A stretch of DNA of 64,000 nucleotides from Arthrobacter agilis (GTDB taxonomy: Bacteria > Actinomycetota > Actinomycetes > Actinomycetales > Micrococcaceae). Location: assembly GCF_002157505.1 (NCBI RefSeq), contig NZ_NFSC01000027.1, positions 124,001 through 188,000 on the forward strand. The letters are read 5' to 3'. The notes beneath the pieces were generated by a model. The model was not told the origin of the DNA, did no database searches, and saw nothing but the letters and a program-made list of their open reading frames with translations. Below are positions 1 to 8,838 of the stretch, one piece after another. How positions within the stretch are numbered: the first letter of the stretch is position 1; each line of letters opens with the position of its first letter. The position numbers and the translations under genes are program-made.

Positions 1-1
1 G

Positions 2-70
2 CCGACCTGGCATTACAAACCCATGTTCCGCATGCACCGGCCCGACCAGGAGGATCCCGCACGCGGCTAG
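2..70 (+). CDS. C-terminal end of an unidentified protein (partial)
   Basis: An open frame enters from the left edge and ends at TAG 68-70, giving 22 residues that include TWHYKPMFRMHRP. The composition (Trp, His, Tyr, Lys, Met) is unlike random GC-rich translation, so this may be the tail of a real gene transcribed into the window. Nothing in it identifies a family. The next gene on the same strand starts 63 nt further on. Confidence 0.4.
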   Translation, partial: PTWHYKPMFRMHRPDQEDPARG

Positions 71-133
71 CATGGAACCCATGCCTTCCGTCCGTCCCGC
101 CCAGCACGACCACCCGTCGGCGGCCCGGTCCTG

Positions 134-946
134 ATGGCGAGGACCACGGGCCCCCGGCCCGAGATCGGGGAGTTCCCCATCGACACCGGGACGTGCGAGC
201 TCGAACCCGATCCGTACAACCCGAACGGCTGGGTGCTGCGCATCAACGGCGTCCCCAGTTCGCACATCGACCTGGCTGACCCGCTGCAGCTCGACTTCGA
301 ATACATGCGGTGGATCGCCTCGCTCGTCGACTCCCGCTGGGCGGCGTCGGACCGGCTCCGCGCGCTCCACCTGGGGGGAGGAGCATGCTCCCTCGCCCGC
401 CGCTTCGCCGCTTCCCACCCGCAGGCGCGACAGGTCGTCGTCGAACTCGACGGGCGGCTGGCCGACCTGGTGCGGGAGTGGTTCGACCTCCCGCGTGCGC
501 CGCTCGTGCGTATCCGCGTCGGCGAGGCGCGCGCCGTGACGGAATCCCTGAGCGAGGACAGCCGCGACCTGATCATCCGTGACGTCTTCGCCGGAGCCGT
601 GACGCCGGTCCCGCTCACGACCCGGGAGTTCACGCGCGCCGCCAAGCGCGTGCTCGGGGCCGACGGCGTTTACGTGGTCAACTGCGGCGACAGCCCCAAC
701 CTGGCGACGGCCAGGCGGGAAGCCGCGACCATCGGTGCGGAGTTCGCCTGCACCGCGATCATCGCCGACGCGGCGATGCTCAAGGGCAGGCGCTACGGCA
801 ACGTCATCATCGCAGGCAGCGACGCTCCCCTCGGTGAGGATCCGGGACTGGCCCGCGAACTGCTCGGCGGGGGAGTGCCCGCACAGATCTGGCAGGACGC
901 CAGGGTCCGGGCGTTCGCCGCGGGCGCGCAGGTCCTCGAGGACTGA
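134..946 (+). CDS. Spermidine synthase-like / SAM-fold protein
   Basis: This 270-residue protein resembles the catalytic Rossmann domain of polyamine aminopropyltransferases. A nucleotide-binding loop LHLGGGACSLAR lies near residue 80, an acidic strand end VVVELDGRL near residue 100, and a DLIIRDVFAG segment near residue 145 matches the position of the spermidine synthase catalytic Asp. The N-terminal tetramerisation domain of true spermidine synthases is short here, as in the many actinobacterial 'fused' or orphan homologues whose substrate is unknown. ATG 134 is the first start after the in-frame stop at 68-70. No clear Shine-Dalgarno sequence precedes it. It could equally be a generic methyltransferase-fold protein. 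Confidence 0.8.
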   Translation: MARTTGPRPEIGEFPIDTGTCELEPDPYNPNGWVLRINGVPSSHIDLADPLQLDFEYMRWIASLVDSRWAASDRLRALHLGGGACSLARRFAASHPQARQVVVELDGRLADLVREWFDLPRAPLVRIRVGEARAVTESLSEDSRDLIIRDVFAGAVTPVPLTTREFTRAAKRVLGADGVYVVNCGDSPNLATARREAATIGAEFACTAIIADAAMLKGRRYGNVIIAGSDAPLGEDPGLARELLGGGVPAQIWQDARVRAFAAGAQVLED

Positions 947-1046
947 CAGCGAGGAATTCCGCTAGCGCCCGGCGGTCACCCCGGGAAGGACTGCGTCCGC
1001 AGTCAAGTGGGGCCACGGGATGATGACCGGCCACTAGGCTGGCACG

Positions 1047-2777
1047 GTGGAACTGGGACTGCTGGGCATCATCGGGATCGCCGTCCTCGTGGCGGTCGCC
1101 GTCCTGTCGAAGCGCGTCGGGGTGGCGGCCCCGCTCATCCTCGTCGTCGTCGGCATCGTCCTCTCCTTCGTCCCGGGGGTGCCGAGCTTCCGCATCCCGG
1201 ACGAGTGGATCCTGACCGGCGTCCTGCCGCCCCTGCTCTACGCCGCGGCGATCAAGACGCCCGTCACGGACTTCCGCCGCAACCTCACGCCGATCGCGAG
1301 CCTGTCCGTGACGCTCGTCGTCGTCTCGGCCTTCGCCACAGGGCTGCTCCTCCACGCCCTGCTGCCAGGCCTCGGCCTCGCTGCGGCGATCGCCCTCGGC
1401 GCCGTCATCAGCCCGCCCGACGCCGTCGCCGCCACGTCGATCGGGCGGCGGCTCGGACTGCCGCCCCGACTGCTGACCGTGCTGGAGGGCGAAGGGCTGG
1501 TCAATGACGCCACGGCGCTCGTCCTCCTGCGCAGCGCCATCGCCGCCTCGGCAGGAGCCCTGACCGGCTTCGGGTCCGCGGTGGGCGACTTCGCCCTCGC
1601 CGTCGCCGTCGCGGCCGTGGTGGGCTACGCCGTCGGGGTGGTGACGGTGTTCGTCCGTTCCAAGCTCGGCGACCCCGTCCTGGACACCGCGGTGTCCCTC
1701 GCCGTGCCGTTCGTGGCGTTCCTCCCCGCCGAGGAGCTCGGCGCCTCGGGCGTGCTGGCCGTGGTGGTGGCCGGAATCTACACGGGCCACCGCAGCGCGA
1801 GCCACTTCGACGCCCGTTCACGCATCAGCGACAACGTGAACTGGCGGACGGTGCAGTTCCTGCTGGAGAACGGCGTGTTCCTGCTGATCGGCCTGGAGAT
1901 CCGGGGGCTGCTGCAGGACATCGACGAGTCCCTGCTGACGGTGCAGCAGACGGTGCTGATCGGCCTCGTCGCGACCCTCGCCCTGATCGTCCTGCGGTTC
2001 CTCTGGGTGTTCCCCCTCGTGCTGCTGATGCGGCGGCTGCCGAGCAGGGCGGAGCGCCGGACGCTGCAGCTGCGCCGCGGCCTCGGCCGGCTGAAGAAGC
2101 AGCAGACCCTCGACGCGAGGCAGGAGCGCCGCAAACGGGCCCTGACGAGGATGTACCAGCGCCGCCAGGCGGACCTCGAACTCGAACGGCGCGAAGGGTT
2201 CGGCTGGAAGGGAGCCACGGTGCTCGGCTGGTCGGGCATGCGCGGCGTGGTGACGCTCGCCGCGGCGCAATCCCTGCCGTCGTCGTTCGCCTACCGGGAG
2301 CAGCTCGTGCTCATCGCATTCACCGTCGCCGTCACCACGCTCCTGGTGCAGGGCAGCACACTGCCGGCGCTCATCCGGGTCCTCAGGATCGAGGGCATCG
2401 ACGTCGACACCGACCGCGAGGAGTCGGCCACGCTGTTCGACGAGCTGCGTACCGAGGGACTGCGCGTGCTGGAGGATCCGCAGGCCGTCGTGGGTGAGGA
2501 CGTCCAGGTGGACGACGACGTGCTGGACCGCGTGCGGACCGACACGGGCATGCGCAGCGAGTTCGAGTGGGAGAAGGCCCGGCTGCCGGAGCAGAAGCTC
2601 GTGCGCTCGCCGCACCGGCAGTACCGGGACCTCCGGCTTGCCGTGCTCGCGGCAGAACGTGAGGCACTGCTCGCGGCGCGGTCACGCGGGACCTATTCGT
2701 CACGGGTGCTGGCGAAGGCCCAGCGCATCCTGGACGTCGAGGAGACGCGCCTCCGCCCCCGGGGTGGTTCGTCCTAG
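1047..2777 (+). CDS. CPA1-family Na+/H+ antiporter
   Basis: This 576-residue membrane protein belongs to the monovalent cation:proton antiporter-1 (NhaP/NHE-like) family. About twelve hydrophobic segments fill residues 1-430. The family core motifs are visible: VLPPLLYAAA near residue 60, the ion-binding SPPDAVAA near 122 and EGEGLVNDATALVL near 145. A basic cytoplasmic stretch (RRTLQLRRGLGRLKKQQ) interrupts the last helices, and an acidic soluble tail follows. It should exchange cytoplasmic Na+ (or K+) for protons at the inner membrane. The GTG start lies 6 nt after a TAGGCT box, so the transcript is probably leaderless. The gene stands alone and converges on the LysR remnant. Confidence 0.92.
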   Translation: MELGLLGIIGIAVLVAVAVLSKRVGVAAPLILVVVGIVLSFVPGVPSFRIPDEWILTGVLPPLLYAAAIKTPVTDFRRNLTPIASLSVTLVVVSAFATGLLLHALLPGLGLAAAIALGAVISPPDAVAATSIGRRLGLPPRLLTVLEGEGLVNDATALVLLRSAIAASAGALTGFGSAVGDFALAVAVAAVVGYAVGVVTVFVRSKLGDPVLDTAVSLAVPFVAFLPAEELGASGVLAVVVAGIYTGHRSASHFDARSRISDNVNWRTVQFLLENGVFLLIGLEIRGLLQDIDESLLTVQQTVLIGLVATLALIVLRFLWVFPLVLLMRRLPSRAERRTLQLRRGLGRLKKQQTLDARQERRKRALTRMYQRRQADLELERREGFGWKGATVLGWSGMRGVVTLAAAQSLPSSFAYREQLVLIAFTVAVTTLLVQGSTLPALIRVLRIEGIDVDTDREESATLFDELRTEGLRVLEDPQAVVGEDVQVDDDVLDRVRTDTGMRSEFEWEKARLPEQKLVRSPHRQYRDLRLAVLAAEREALLAARSRGTYSSRVLAKAQRILDVEETRLRPRGGSS

Positions 2778-2834
2778 CAGCCGGTGGCGGTCCGCGCAGT
2801 CCGCGTGGGCGCGGCGCGCGTCAGGTCGAAGACG

Positions 2835-3534
2835 TCAGGGGCGCGGTGATCCGGTGGGAGCGGAGCGGCCCAGGAGTTGCGGTTCCAGCGCCCGGGTGCT
2901 CATCCGGAGCGCCCCGACGACGGCGGCGACCGCGGGCTGGCGCAGGGAGTCGGGCCGGACCACGAGCCAGTAGTCCAGCTGCTCGGCGACCAGGTCCGGG
3001 AGGAGGCGCACGAGGTCCGGATGGCGGTCCGCCATGAAGCACGGGAGGAGGCCGAGCCCCGCGCCGGCGCGCGTGGCCTCGACGTGGACGAACACGTTCG
3101 TGGAACTCAGGGCATCACGCATGGAGGGCAGCAGGCGCCGTGGCGCGTCGAGGCTGTCGACTTGCAGCATCGAGTCGATGAAGTACACGAGCGGATGGGT
3201 GACCACCTCGGCCAGGTCGGAGGGCGAGCCATGCGCCTCGAGGTAGTCCCGTGACGCGTAGAGGCCGAGTACGTAGGCGCCGAGCCGCGTCGCCTCGGCA
3301 CGGTGTACCTGCGGTTCCCCGACCACCACCTCGAAGTCGAGTCCCGTGCGCGTCTGCGAAGCCCTGCGCGTGGCGGCGACGATCTCGATGCTAAGCCGCG
3401 GGTTGGCGGCCCGCAAACGTGCGAAGGCCGGGGCGGCGATGAAGGCGCTGAAAGGAATTGGCCGCGGTGGTGAACCGCCCGCTCTGGGCGACGGCCCGCA
3501 GGACGAGGAGGTCCTGGGCGTTGGGGGCAACCAT
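2835..3534 (-). pseudogene. LysR-family regulator, internally deleted
   Basis: Two frames of one LysR gene are joined out of phase. From GTG/ATG 3534 the first frame gives a normal LysR start (MVAPNAQDLLVLRAVAQSGR, then FTTAANS) down to about 3454. The sequence then jumps directly to FSAFIAAPAFARL, the start of the effector-binding domain, in another frame. That frame runs on with typical LysR sequence (GLDFEVVVGEPQVHRAEATR; FVHVEATRAGAGLGLLPCF) to the stop at 2835. The recognition helix, linker helix and first effector-domain strand, roughly 65-70 residues by comparison with the family, are missing. No DNA-binding protein can be made. It is divergent to 3-hydroxybutyrate dehydrogenase, which it presumably once regulated. 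The start follows GATACT by 6 nt (leaderless type). Confidence 0.85.
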
Positions 3535-3649
3535 CCGTGCAGTATCGCAGACAGGGGGTGCCGAAGTGGTCATTGGTCCGGTCCCGCCCTGCAGGAATAC
3601 TCAGGGGAGTGCGGGGAATGGCCCCGCCGGGAGTACGCGAAGGAGAGCC

Positions 3650-4471
3650 ATGAGCCTCGATGAAGCGGCTGCGGCGCGCCCCGGTCTTGCAGCACAAACG
3701 GACCCGGAGGCCGTCCGGCGGCTGGAGGGCAGCCTCGCCGGCCGGCGGGCGGTGATCACCGGAGGGGCGAGCGGCATCGGCGCGGCCTGCGCCCGGGCTC
3801 TTGCGGGCCGCGGCGCCGGCGTGGTCGTCGCCGACCGCGACGCGGAGGGTGCGGCCGGGCTCGCCCGGGAACTGGAGGGAGAGTCCTGGGCGGTCGACCT
3901 GCTCGACACCGCCGCCCTCGAGGACCTCACGCTCGACGCGGACATCCTCGTGAACAATGCAGGCATCCAGACCGTCAGCCCCATCCAGGACTTCCGTCCT
4001 GAGGACTTCCGCCGTATCCAGAAGCTCATGGTCGAGGTGCCGTTCCTGCTGATCCGCGCCGCGCTGCCGGGCATGTACGGGCGGGGGTTCGGACGGATCA
4101 TCAACATCTCCTCCGTCCACGGCCTGCGCGCCTCGCCCTTCAAGTCGGCCTACGTCACCGCCAAGCACGCGCTCGAGGGACTCTCGAAGGTCACCGCCCT
4201 CGAAGGCGGGGAGCACGGCGTCACGAGCAACTGCGTGAACCCGGGCTACGTGCGCACACCCCTGGTCGAGAACCAGCTCGCGGACCAGGCCCGCCTGCAT
4301 GGCATCAGCGAGGACGAGGTGCTGTCGAAGATTCTGCTCACCGAATCCGCCATCAAGCGGCTCGTGGAGCCCGAGGAGGTCGCCTCACTGGTCGCCTGGC
4401 TCGCGGGCGACGACGCCGGCATGGTCACCGGCTCGTCCTACGTCATGGACGGCGGCTGGTCGGCCCGCTGA
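3650..4471 (+). CDS. bdhA: 3-hydroxybutyrate dehydrogenase (SDR family)
   Basis: This 273-residue short-chain dehydrogenase interconverts 3-hydroxybutyrate and acetoacetate with NAD, a step in ketone-body or polyhydroxybutyrate breakdown. The N-terminal nucleotide loop is TGGASGIGAA (near residue 40), followed by NNAG, the catalytic Ser in NISSVHGL and the YVTAK Tyr-Lys pair. The stretch VNPGYVRTPLVENQLADQAR is characteristic of the 3-hydroxybutyrate dehydrogenase subfamily. AAGGAGAG lies just upstream and fixes ATG 3650, although the frame is open further upstream. The divergent LysR regulator is broken, so control of this gene may be altered. Confidence 0.9.
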   Translation: MSLDEAAAARPGLAAQTDPEAVRRLEGSLAGRRAVITGGASGIGAACARALAGRGAGVVVADRDAEGAAGLARELEGESWAVDLLDTAALEDLTLDADILVNNAGIQTVSPIQDFRPEDFRRIQKLMVEVPFLLIRAALPGMYGRGFGRIINISSVHGLRASPFKSAYVTAKHALEGLSKVTALEGGEHGVTSNCVNPGYVRTPLVENQLADQARLHGISEDEVLSKILLTESAIKRLVEPEEVASLVAWLAGDDAGMVTGSSYVMDGGWSAR

Positions 4472-4553
4472 CCGGCACCTTCCTCGACGGTGCAACCGGA
4501 GGCAGGCAAGTTCGAAAGCCCGGCGCCCCGAAAGCGGGTGCCCCACAAGCCGG

Positions 4554-4585
4554 CGACGACGGCGGTCCCCCATCCGCCGTCGTCG
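4554..4585. terminator. Bidirectional terminator hairpin between convergent genes
   Basis: A 12-bp perfect stem (CGACGACGGCGG / CCGCCGTCGTCG) with an 8-nt loop lies between the convergent bdhA and purine permease genes. There is no clear T-run, as is common in high-GC actinobacteria. Confidence 0.7.
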
Positions 4586-4609
4586 CTCCTTCCGCGCGTG
4601 GCGCAGCGA

Positions 4610-6061
4610 TCAGATCCCGAGGATTTCCTCGATGGGTCCGATGCCGAAGAAGACCACGAAGGCCGCGGCCACGGCCCACATCAGCGGGTGCACCTCGCGC
4701 GCACGGCCCTGGATGGCGCGGATCAGCACGAAGGCGATGAACCCGGCGCCGAGGCCGTTCGCGATCGAGTAGGTGAACGGCATGAGCGTGAAGGTGAGGA
4801 AAGCCGGAAGGGCGACGCCCCAGTCCTCGAAGTCGATGCGCCCGACCTGCGACACCATCATGAACCCGACGACCACGAGGGCAGGCGCCACGGCCTCGAA
4901 CGGTACGAGGCTGATGAGCGGGGTGAAGAACATCGCGAGGAGGAACAGCAGGCCGGTCACCACGTTGGCGAGGCCCGTGCGGGCGCCCTCTCCGATGCCG
5001 GCGCCGGACTCGACGTAGATCTGGTTGGACGACACGGAACCGGCACCACCGGCGACCGCGCCCAGCGCATCGACCACGAGGACGCGGTTGACGCCCGGGA
5101 TGTTCCCCCTGGCGTCGACGAGCTTCGCCTCGTTGGCGAGGCCCACCATCGTGCCCATCGCGTCGAAGAAGATGCTGAGGAGGATCGTGAAGGTCAGCAG
5201 GACCGCGGCGGTTCCACCGAGATGCCCGAAGGCGCCGAACGGGCTCACGTTGCCGATGAGGCTCAGGTCCGGAACGCCGACCCACGAACCGGTCGGCAGT
5301 TCGGGGACCACGAGCGACCACCCGGCCGGATTGGGTTCCTGGCCCGGAACGAAGCTCGGGCCGACGTTGACGACGGCTTCGATGACGACGGCGAGTACCG
5401 TCGCGGCCAGCACACCGATGAGGATCGCTCCGCGCACCTTCCGGACCACGAGCGCGATGGTCAGGATGAGGCCGAAGACGAAGACCAGGGTCGGCCAGCC
5501 GATCAGGACGCCGCCGAACCCGAGGCCGACGGGGACAGTGGTGTTGGCGACGTCGGGCACGCGGCGAACGAAGCCCGCGTTGACCAGGCCGATCAGGGCG
5601 ATGAACAGGCCGATACCCACGACGATCGCCGTCTTGAGGCTCTCCGGGACGGCGTTGAAGACCGCCGTCCGGAAGCCGGTCAGCACCAGGACGAGCATGG
5701 TGAGGCCCGCGAGCATCACGAGGCCCATGATGTCGGGCCAGGTGAGGCCCGGGTTCGTCGCGACCGTGATGGCCACGAACGCGTTGACACCGAGTCCCGT
5801 GGCGAGCGCGAACGGGTACTTGGCCCACGCGCCCATGACGATGGTCAGGATGCCGGCCACCAGCGCCGTCACGGCAGCGACCCGTTCGAAGCCGAGTTCG
5901 GCGCCCGAGGAATCGGCGCCGGCGAGGATGAGCGGGTTGAGCACCACGATGTAACTCATGGCGAAGAAGGTGGCGAGGCCGCCGCGGATCTCACGGGAGA
6001 ACGTCGACCCCCGCTGCGTGATGTCGAAGTAGCGATCCAGCGCGGAACCAGTTTTGAGCAT
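4610..6061 (-). CDS. NCS2-family purine permease (AzgA-like)
   Basis: This 483-residue, very hydrophobic protein belongs to the NCS2 nucleobase:cation symporters, guanine/hypoxanthine branch. It starts with the family signature LDRYFDITQRGSTFSREIRG and continues with GLATFFAMSYIVVLNP, ATGLGVNAF and SIFFDAMGTMVGLANEA. About twelve to fourteen transmembrane segments are expected. It should import hypoxanthine, guanine or adenine with protons. The frame is open to 6094, but ATG 6061 is preferred because it is 5 nt after a TAGGAT box (leaderless type) and gives the family's usual N-terminus. The gene is divergent to copC-like 6216. Confidence 0.92.
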   Translation of the reverse strand: MLKTGSALDRYFDITQRGSTFSREIRGGLATFFAMSYIVVLNPLILAGADSSGAELGFERVAAVTALVAGILTIVMGAWAKYPFALATGLGVNAFVAITVATNPGLTWPDIMGLVMLAGLTMLVLVLTGFRTAVFNAVPESLKTAIVVGIGLFIALIGLVNAGFVRRVPDVANTTVPVGLGFGGVLIGWPTLVFVFGLILTIALVVRKVRGAILIGVLAATVLAVVIEAVVNVGPSFVPGQEPNPAGWSLVVPELPTGSWVGVPDLSLIGNVSPFGAFGHLGGTAAVLLTFTILLSIFFDAMGTMVGLANEAKLVDARGNIPGVNRVLVVDALGAVAGGAGSVSSNQIYVESGAGIGEGARTGLANVVTGLLFLLAMFFTPLISLVPFEAVAPALVVVGFMMVSQVGRIDFEDWGVALPAFLTFTLMPFTYSIANGLGAGFIAFVLIRAIQGRAREVHPLMWAVAAAFVVFFGIGPIEEILGI

Positions 6062-6215
6062 GGGGGATCCTAGGGCGGAAGGGTCGGGGAGCAATCGCGA
6101 TGAATTCTATCCCGTGCATGCGACGGGGGAGACGCCCCGTGACGGCCGTCTCAGCCCCGCCGTCCTCCTGTACAAGGTCCAGCAGTCCATCAGGGTCTCC
6201 GCGTAGGGTTGGACC

Positions 6216-6842
6216 ATGGCTGCCTTTCCTCTCCTGCCCGCCCAGCATCCGGTGACCCCGCACGGCGGACGCGGTCGTCCTGCCCTGTCGGCGTCAGCCC
6301 TCGTCGGGGCCGTCCTGCTGGCACTCGCCCTCCTGCTCAGCGGCGGCGCCGCCGCGAACGCCCACGACGAGCTGGCCGGCAGCAATCCGGCGTCGGGCGC
6401 CACCATCGAGGTGCTGCCGCCCAGCCTGGAACTCAGCTTTTCGAACGTGCCGTCCGGGATCGGTGCCCAGGTGCAGGTCCTCGACGCGTCCGGCACCGAC
6501 TGGGCCGACGGGCCCGTGCAGATCGTCGACCGGACAGCCACCCAGCCCCTGCGCTCGGGTGCGCAGGCCGGTGAGTACACGGTCAACTGGCGCGTGGTGT
6601 CCTCGGATTCGCACCCCATCGAGGGCACCTTCGTCTTCACCACGCAGCAGGGCTCGACGACGGTTCCGGACGCCGCGACCACTCAGGGCCCGCTGGATGT
6701 GGAGGACGCCCCGGCCGCTGAGACGCAGGCAGCCGGAGTGAGCGACTTCCCCTGGAGCATCCTGCTGATGATCGTGGCGCTGGTGGCGATCGCCGTCGCG
6801 CTCGCCGTGACGGCCCGGAAGCGGCTCGGCGCCGGCAAGTAG
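6216..6842 (+). CDS. CopC-domain copper-binding protein, membrane-anchored
   Basis: This 208-residue exported protein has a signal peptide (residues 1-48) ending ANA, after which the mature chain begins with His (HDELAGSNPASG). That N-terminal His, with the later DSHPIEG Asp-His pair near residue 130, is the known Cu(II) 'histidine brace' site of CopC. A single transmembrane helix (ILLMIVALVAIAVALAV) and a basic tail end the protein, so CopC is tethered outside the membrane. No CopD or DyP/Tfu partner is adjacent. The family role is periplasmic or extracytoplasmic copper binding. ATG 6216 follows TAGGGT by 6 nt. The frame is isolated and divergent from the purine permease. Confidence 0.88.
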   Translation: MAAFPLLPAQHPVTPHGGRGRPALSASALVGAVLLALALLLSGGAAANAHDELAGSNPASGATIEVLPPSLELSFSNVPSGIGAQVQVLDASGTDWADGPVQIVDRTATQPLRSGAQAGEYTVNWRVVSSDSHPIEGTFVFTTQQGSTTVPDAATTQGPLDVEDAPAAETQAAGVSDFPWSILLMIVALVAIAVALAVTARKRLGAGK

Positions 6843-6853
6843 GGCAAGTAGGG

Positions 6854-7507
6854 CTAGGCTCCGAGCGGCGAGAGGGCCGCGCGGGGCGGGGCGATGCGGT
6901 TGAGGGCGGCCGGCCCCTGAGCGACGATGGTGTCGCTCACGAGCTTCGCCTGGCGCACGATCTCCCGGGTGGTGGGTGTCAGCAGCTCGCCGACGCCGAC
7001 GAGGTGCAGGCCGATCGCGCGCAGGGCCGCCTTGAAGTCCCGGCCGATCGCGATCCCCATGGAGCGCAGGAACTTCCGCAGCTCGTTCTGGGGGTACTTG
7101 GTGAGCACGACGTGGTCGGCGAGGAGGACGCCGTCGGCCGTCTGCACCGCCCACTTCTTGCGGCCCACGGGACCCGTGAGGAGCTTGGGGTGCCCGATGA
7201 TGCTGAGGTGTTCGGCGACCGTGGTCTGCCGGACATCGAGATGGTGGGCGACGGCATAGCCGCGGAGGAGCCGCATGAGTTCCGTGCGCTCCGAGAGGGA
7301 GACGGAGTCCGTCATGACCGTTCGCATGGCCCCGGAGTCAAAGCATTCGAGGCTTTCGACGACGATCGAGTCGATGCCGCGGCGGCTGAGCTCGCTCGCG
7401 ACGGCGAGGCCGGACAGCCCAGAACCGATGACGACGGTGCTCGTATGCTCCGCGTGCGCGGACATCGCGGACGCAGAGCGGACAGCGTCAAGCGGCAAGG
7501 AATCCAC
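6854..7507 (-). CDS. FAD/NAD(P)-binding Rossmann protein, truncated oxidoreductase-like
   Basis: This 217-residue protein begins with a canonical dinucleotide-binding motif, VVIGSGLSGLAVASELSRRG, near residue 24 and an acidic strand end VVES. The remainder (TELMRLLRGYAVAHHLDV; WAVQTADGVLLADHVVLTKY) is like the first part of flavin monooxygenases that measure 400-500 residues, so this is a short member or a reduced form. The substrate is unknown. The GTG start at 7507 is set by a GGAGG 5 nt upstream on its strand. It converges on copC with 11 nt between the stops. Confidence 0.65.
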   Translation of the reverse strand: MDSLPLDAVRSASAMSAHAEHTSTVVIGSGLSGLAVASELSRRGIDSIVVESLECFDSGAMRTVMTDSVSLSERTELMRLLRGYAVAHHLDVRQTTVAEHLSIIGHPKLLTGPVGRKKWAVQTADGVLLADHVVLTKYPQNELRKFLRSMGIAIGRDFKAALRAIGLHLVGVGELLTPTTREIVRQAKLVSDTIVAQGPAALNRIAPPRAALSPLGA

Positions 7508-7534
7508 CAGGTTACCTCCACACGAAGCAGAATC

Positions 7535-7568
7535 CCGTACGGCCCGGCGCCTCTTCCGGGCCGTACGG
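7535..7568. promoter_or_regulatory. 13-bp perfect inverted repeat in a divergent gene gap
   Basis: CCGTACGGCCCGG and its exact complement CCGGGCCGTACGG flank an 8-nt loop. The element sits upstream of both the minus-strand flavin-type gene and the plus-strand stress protein, so it is not an end-of-gene terminator for either. It may be a leader hairpin or a protein-binding site. Confidence 0.5.
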
Positions 7569-7764
7569 ACTCTTGGCTGCGAACGGGTCAGCCAAGAGCA
7601 CTACGCGCAGGGGTATCCCGGCTCTTGAGGGCCGGCCCCCGCTACGGGTCACTGAAGCCTATATAACTTTTCATACCGTGGATAGACCGGCGAACCCCAG
7701 TGCGCTACAAATGGTGGACCGGCCGCTTCGGGTGGCCGGGACACGCGACCGAGGGAGGCCTGCC

Positions 7765-8778
7765 GTGGGCAGAGGGCACGCAGAAGAATCGTCGCAGGGG
7801 CTGGCGCAGCACGGGATCGTGGTCGGCGTCGACGGCTCCGACCAGAGCACCTGTGCCCTCCTCTGGGCCGCGCGCGAGGCCGAGAGGCGCAAGGCTCCGC
7901 TGTACGTCGTGACCGCCTACACCGTGCCGGTGTTCGCGGCGTCGAGCATGGACGCGGGCTACGCGACAGTGGACGACGAGGTCATCCGCGAGAGCGCGCA
8001 GACCGTGCTCAACGATGCTGTCACCCACCTCGAGGGCATCGCCGTGGACGTGCACCCCCGGATCGAGACCGGTGACGCCGCCGGGGTGCTGCTCGATCTC
8101 TCCGAGGAAGCCGAACTCATGGTCGTGGGCTCCCGCGGCCGCGGCGGTTTCGTGGGCCGCCTGCTGGGTTCCGTCAGCAGCGCCCTGCCCGCGCATGCCA
8201 AGTGCCCGACGGCGGTCATCCCGGTGTGCACGGGAGCACGCCTGGGGCATCCGGAGCTCGGCCGGAAACCAGGGAAGGACAAACCACCCGCCGCCGTGGA
8301 ACCCGTCGTGGTGGTGGGTGTGGACGGTTCGGAGCAGGCCCGCATGGCCTCGCTCGCAGCCGCCGAGGAGGCTCGGTCGAGGGGGCTGCCGCTGCGCGTG
8401 ATCTGCTCGGTCGCACCCTTCAACGGTTCGCTCGCCTGGGTGCCCGCACCCGTGGACCGGGAGGCGCTGCACGCGGACCTCGCCGTCCAGCTCGCAGCCG
8501 GCCGCGACTGGCTCAAGAGCCACTACCCCGACGTGGACATCCGGGTTGACCTGATGGACGGGCCACCCGCGGAGGTGCTCATCGAGGCGTCGGCGACCTC
8601 GGAGCTGCTGGTGGTGGGCACGCGGGGCCGCGGCGGCTTCGCGGGCATGCTCATGGGGTCGACGAGCCAGGGAGTGCTGCATCACGCGCGTGGACCCGTG
8701 CTGGTGGTTCCGGACAGGCCGGACCCGCGGCTCGAGGACCGGAGCTCGTTCGGTCCGATGATCGCACCTGCCCGTTGA
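7765..8778 (+). CDS. Tandem universal stress protein (two UspA domains)
   Basis: The 337-residue product carries two UspA domains. Domain 1 begins IVVGVDGSDQS and ends with the ATP-binding signature GSRGRGGFVGRLLGSVSS near residue 130. Domain 2 begins VVVVGVDGSEQA and ends GTRGRGGFAGMLMGSTSQ near residue 290. These G-2x-G-9x-G(S/T) motifs are intact, so it should bind ATP. Such proteins help survival under starvation or hypoxia. GTG 7765 is chosen because GGGAGG stands 6 nt upstream. The frame is open further upstream but the extra sequence lacks domain similarity. An AT-rich stretch near 7660-7675 (TATATAACTTTTCATACC) is a likely promoter. Confidence 0.9.
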   Translation: MGRGHAEESSQGLAQHGIVVGVDGSDQSTCALLWAAREAERRKAPLYVVTAYTVPVFAASSMDAGYATVDDEVIRESAQTVLNDAVTHLEGIAVDVHPRIETGDAAGVLLDLSEEAELMVVGSRGRGGFVGRLLGSVSSALPAHAKCPTAVIPVCTGARLGHPELGRKPGKDKPPAAVEPVVVVGVDGSEQARMASLAAAEEARSRGLPLRVICSVAPFNGSLAWVPAPVDREALHADLAVQLAAGRDWLKSHYPDVDIRVDLMDGPPAEVLIEASATSELLVVGTRGRGGFAGMLMGSTSQGVLHHARGPVLVVPDRPDPRLEDRSSFGPMIAPAR

Positions 8779-8838
8779 TCGGACCGGCCGGTCAGCCGAC
8801 GCCCGCCCACCGCCGGCTCACCCTGTGGAGCCTGGCAG

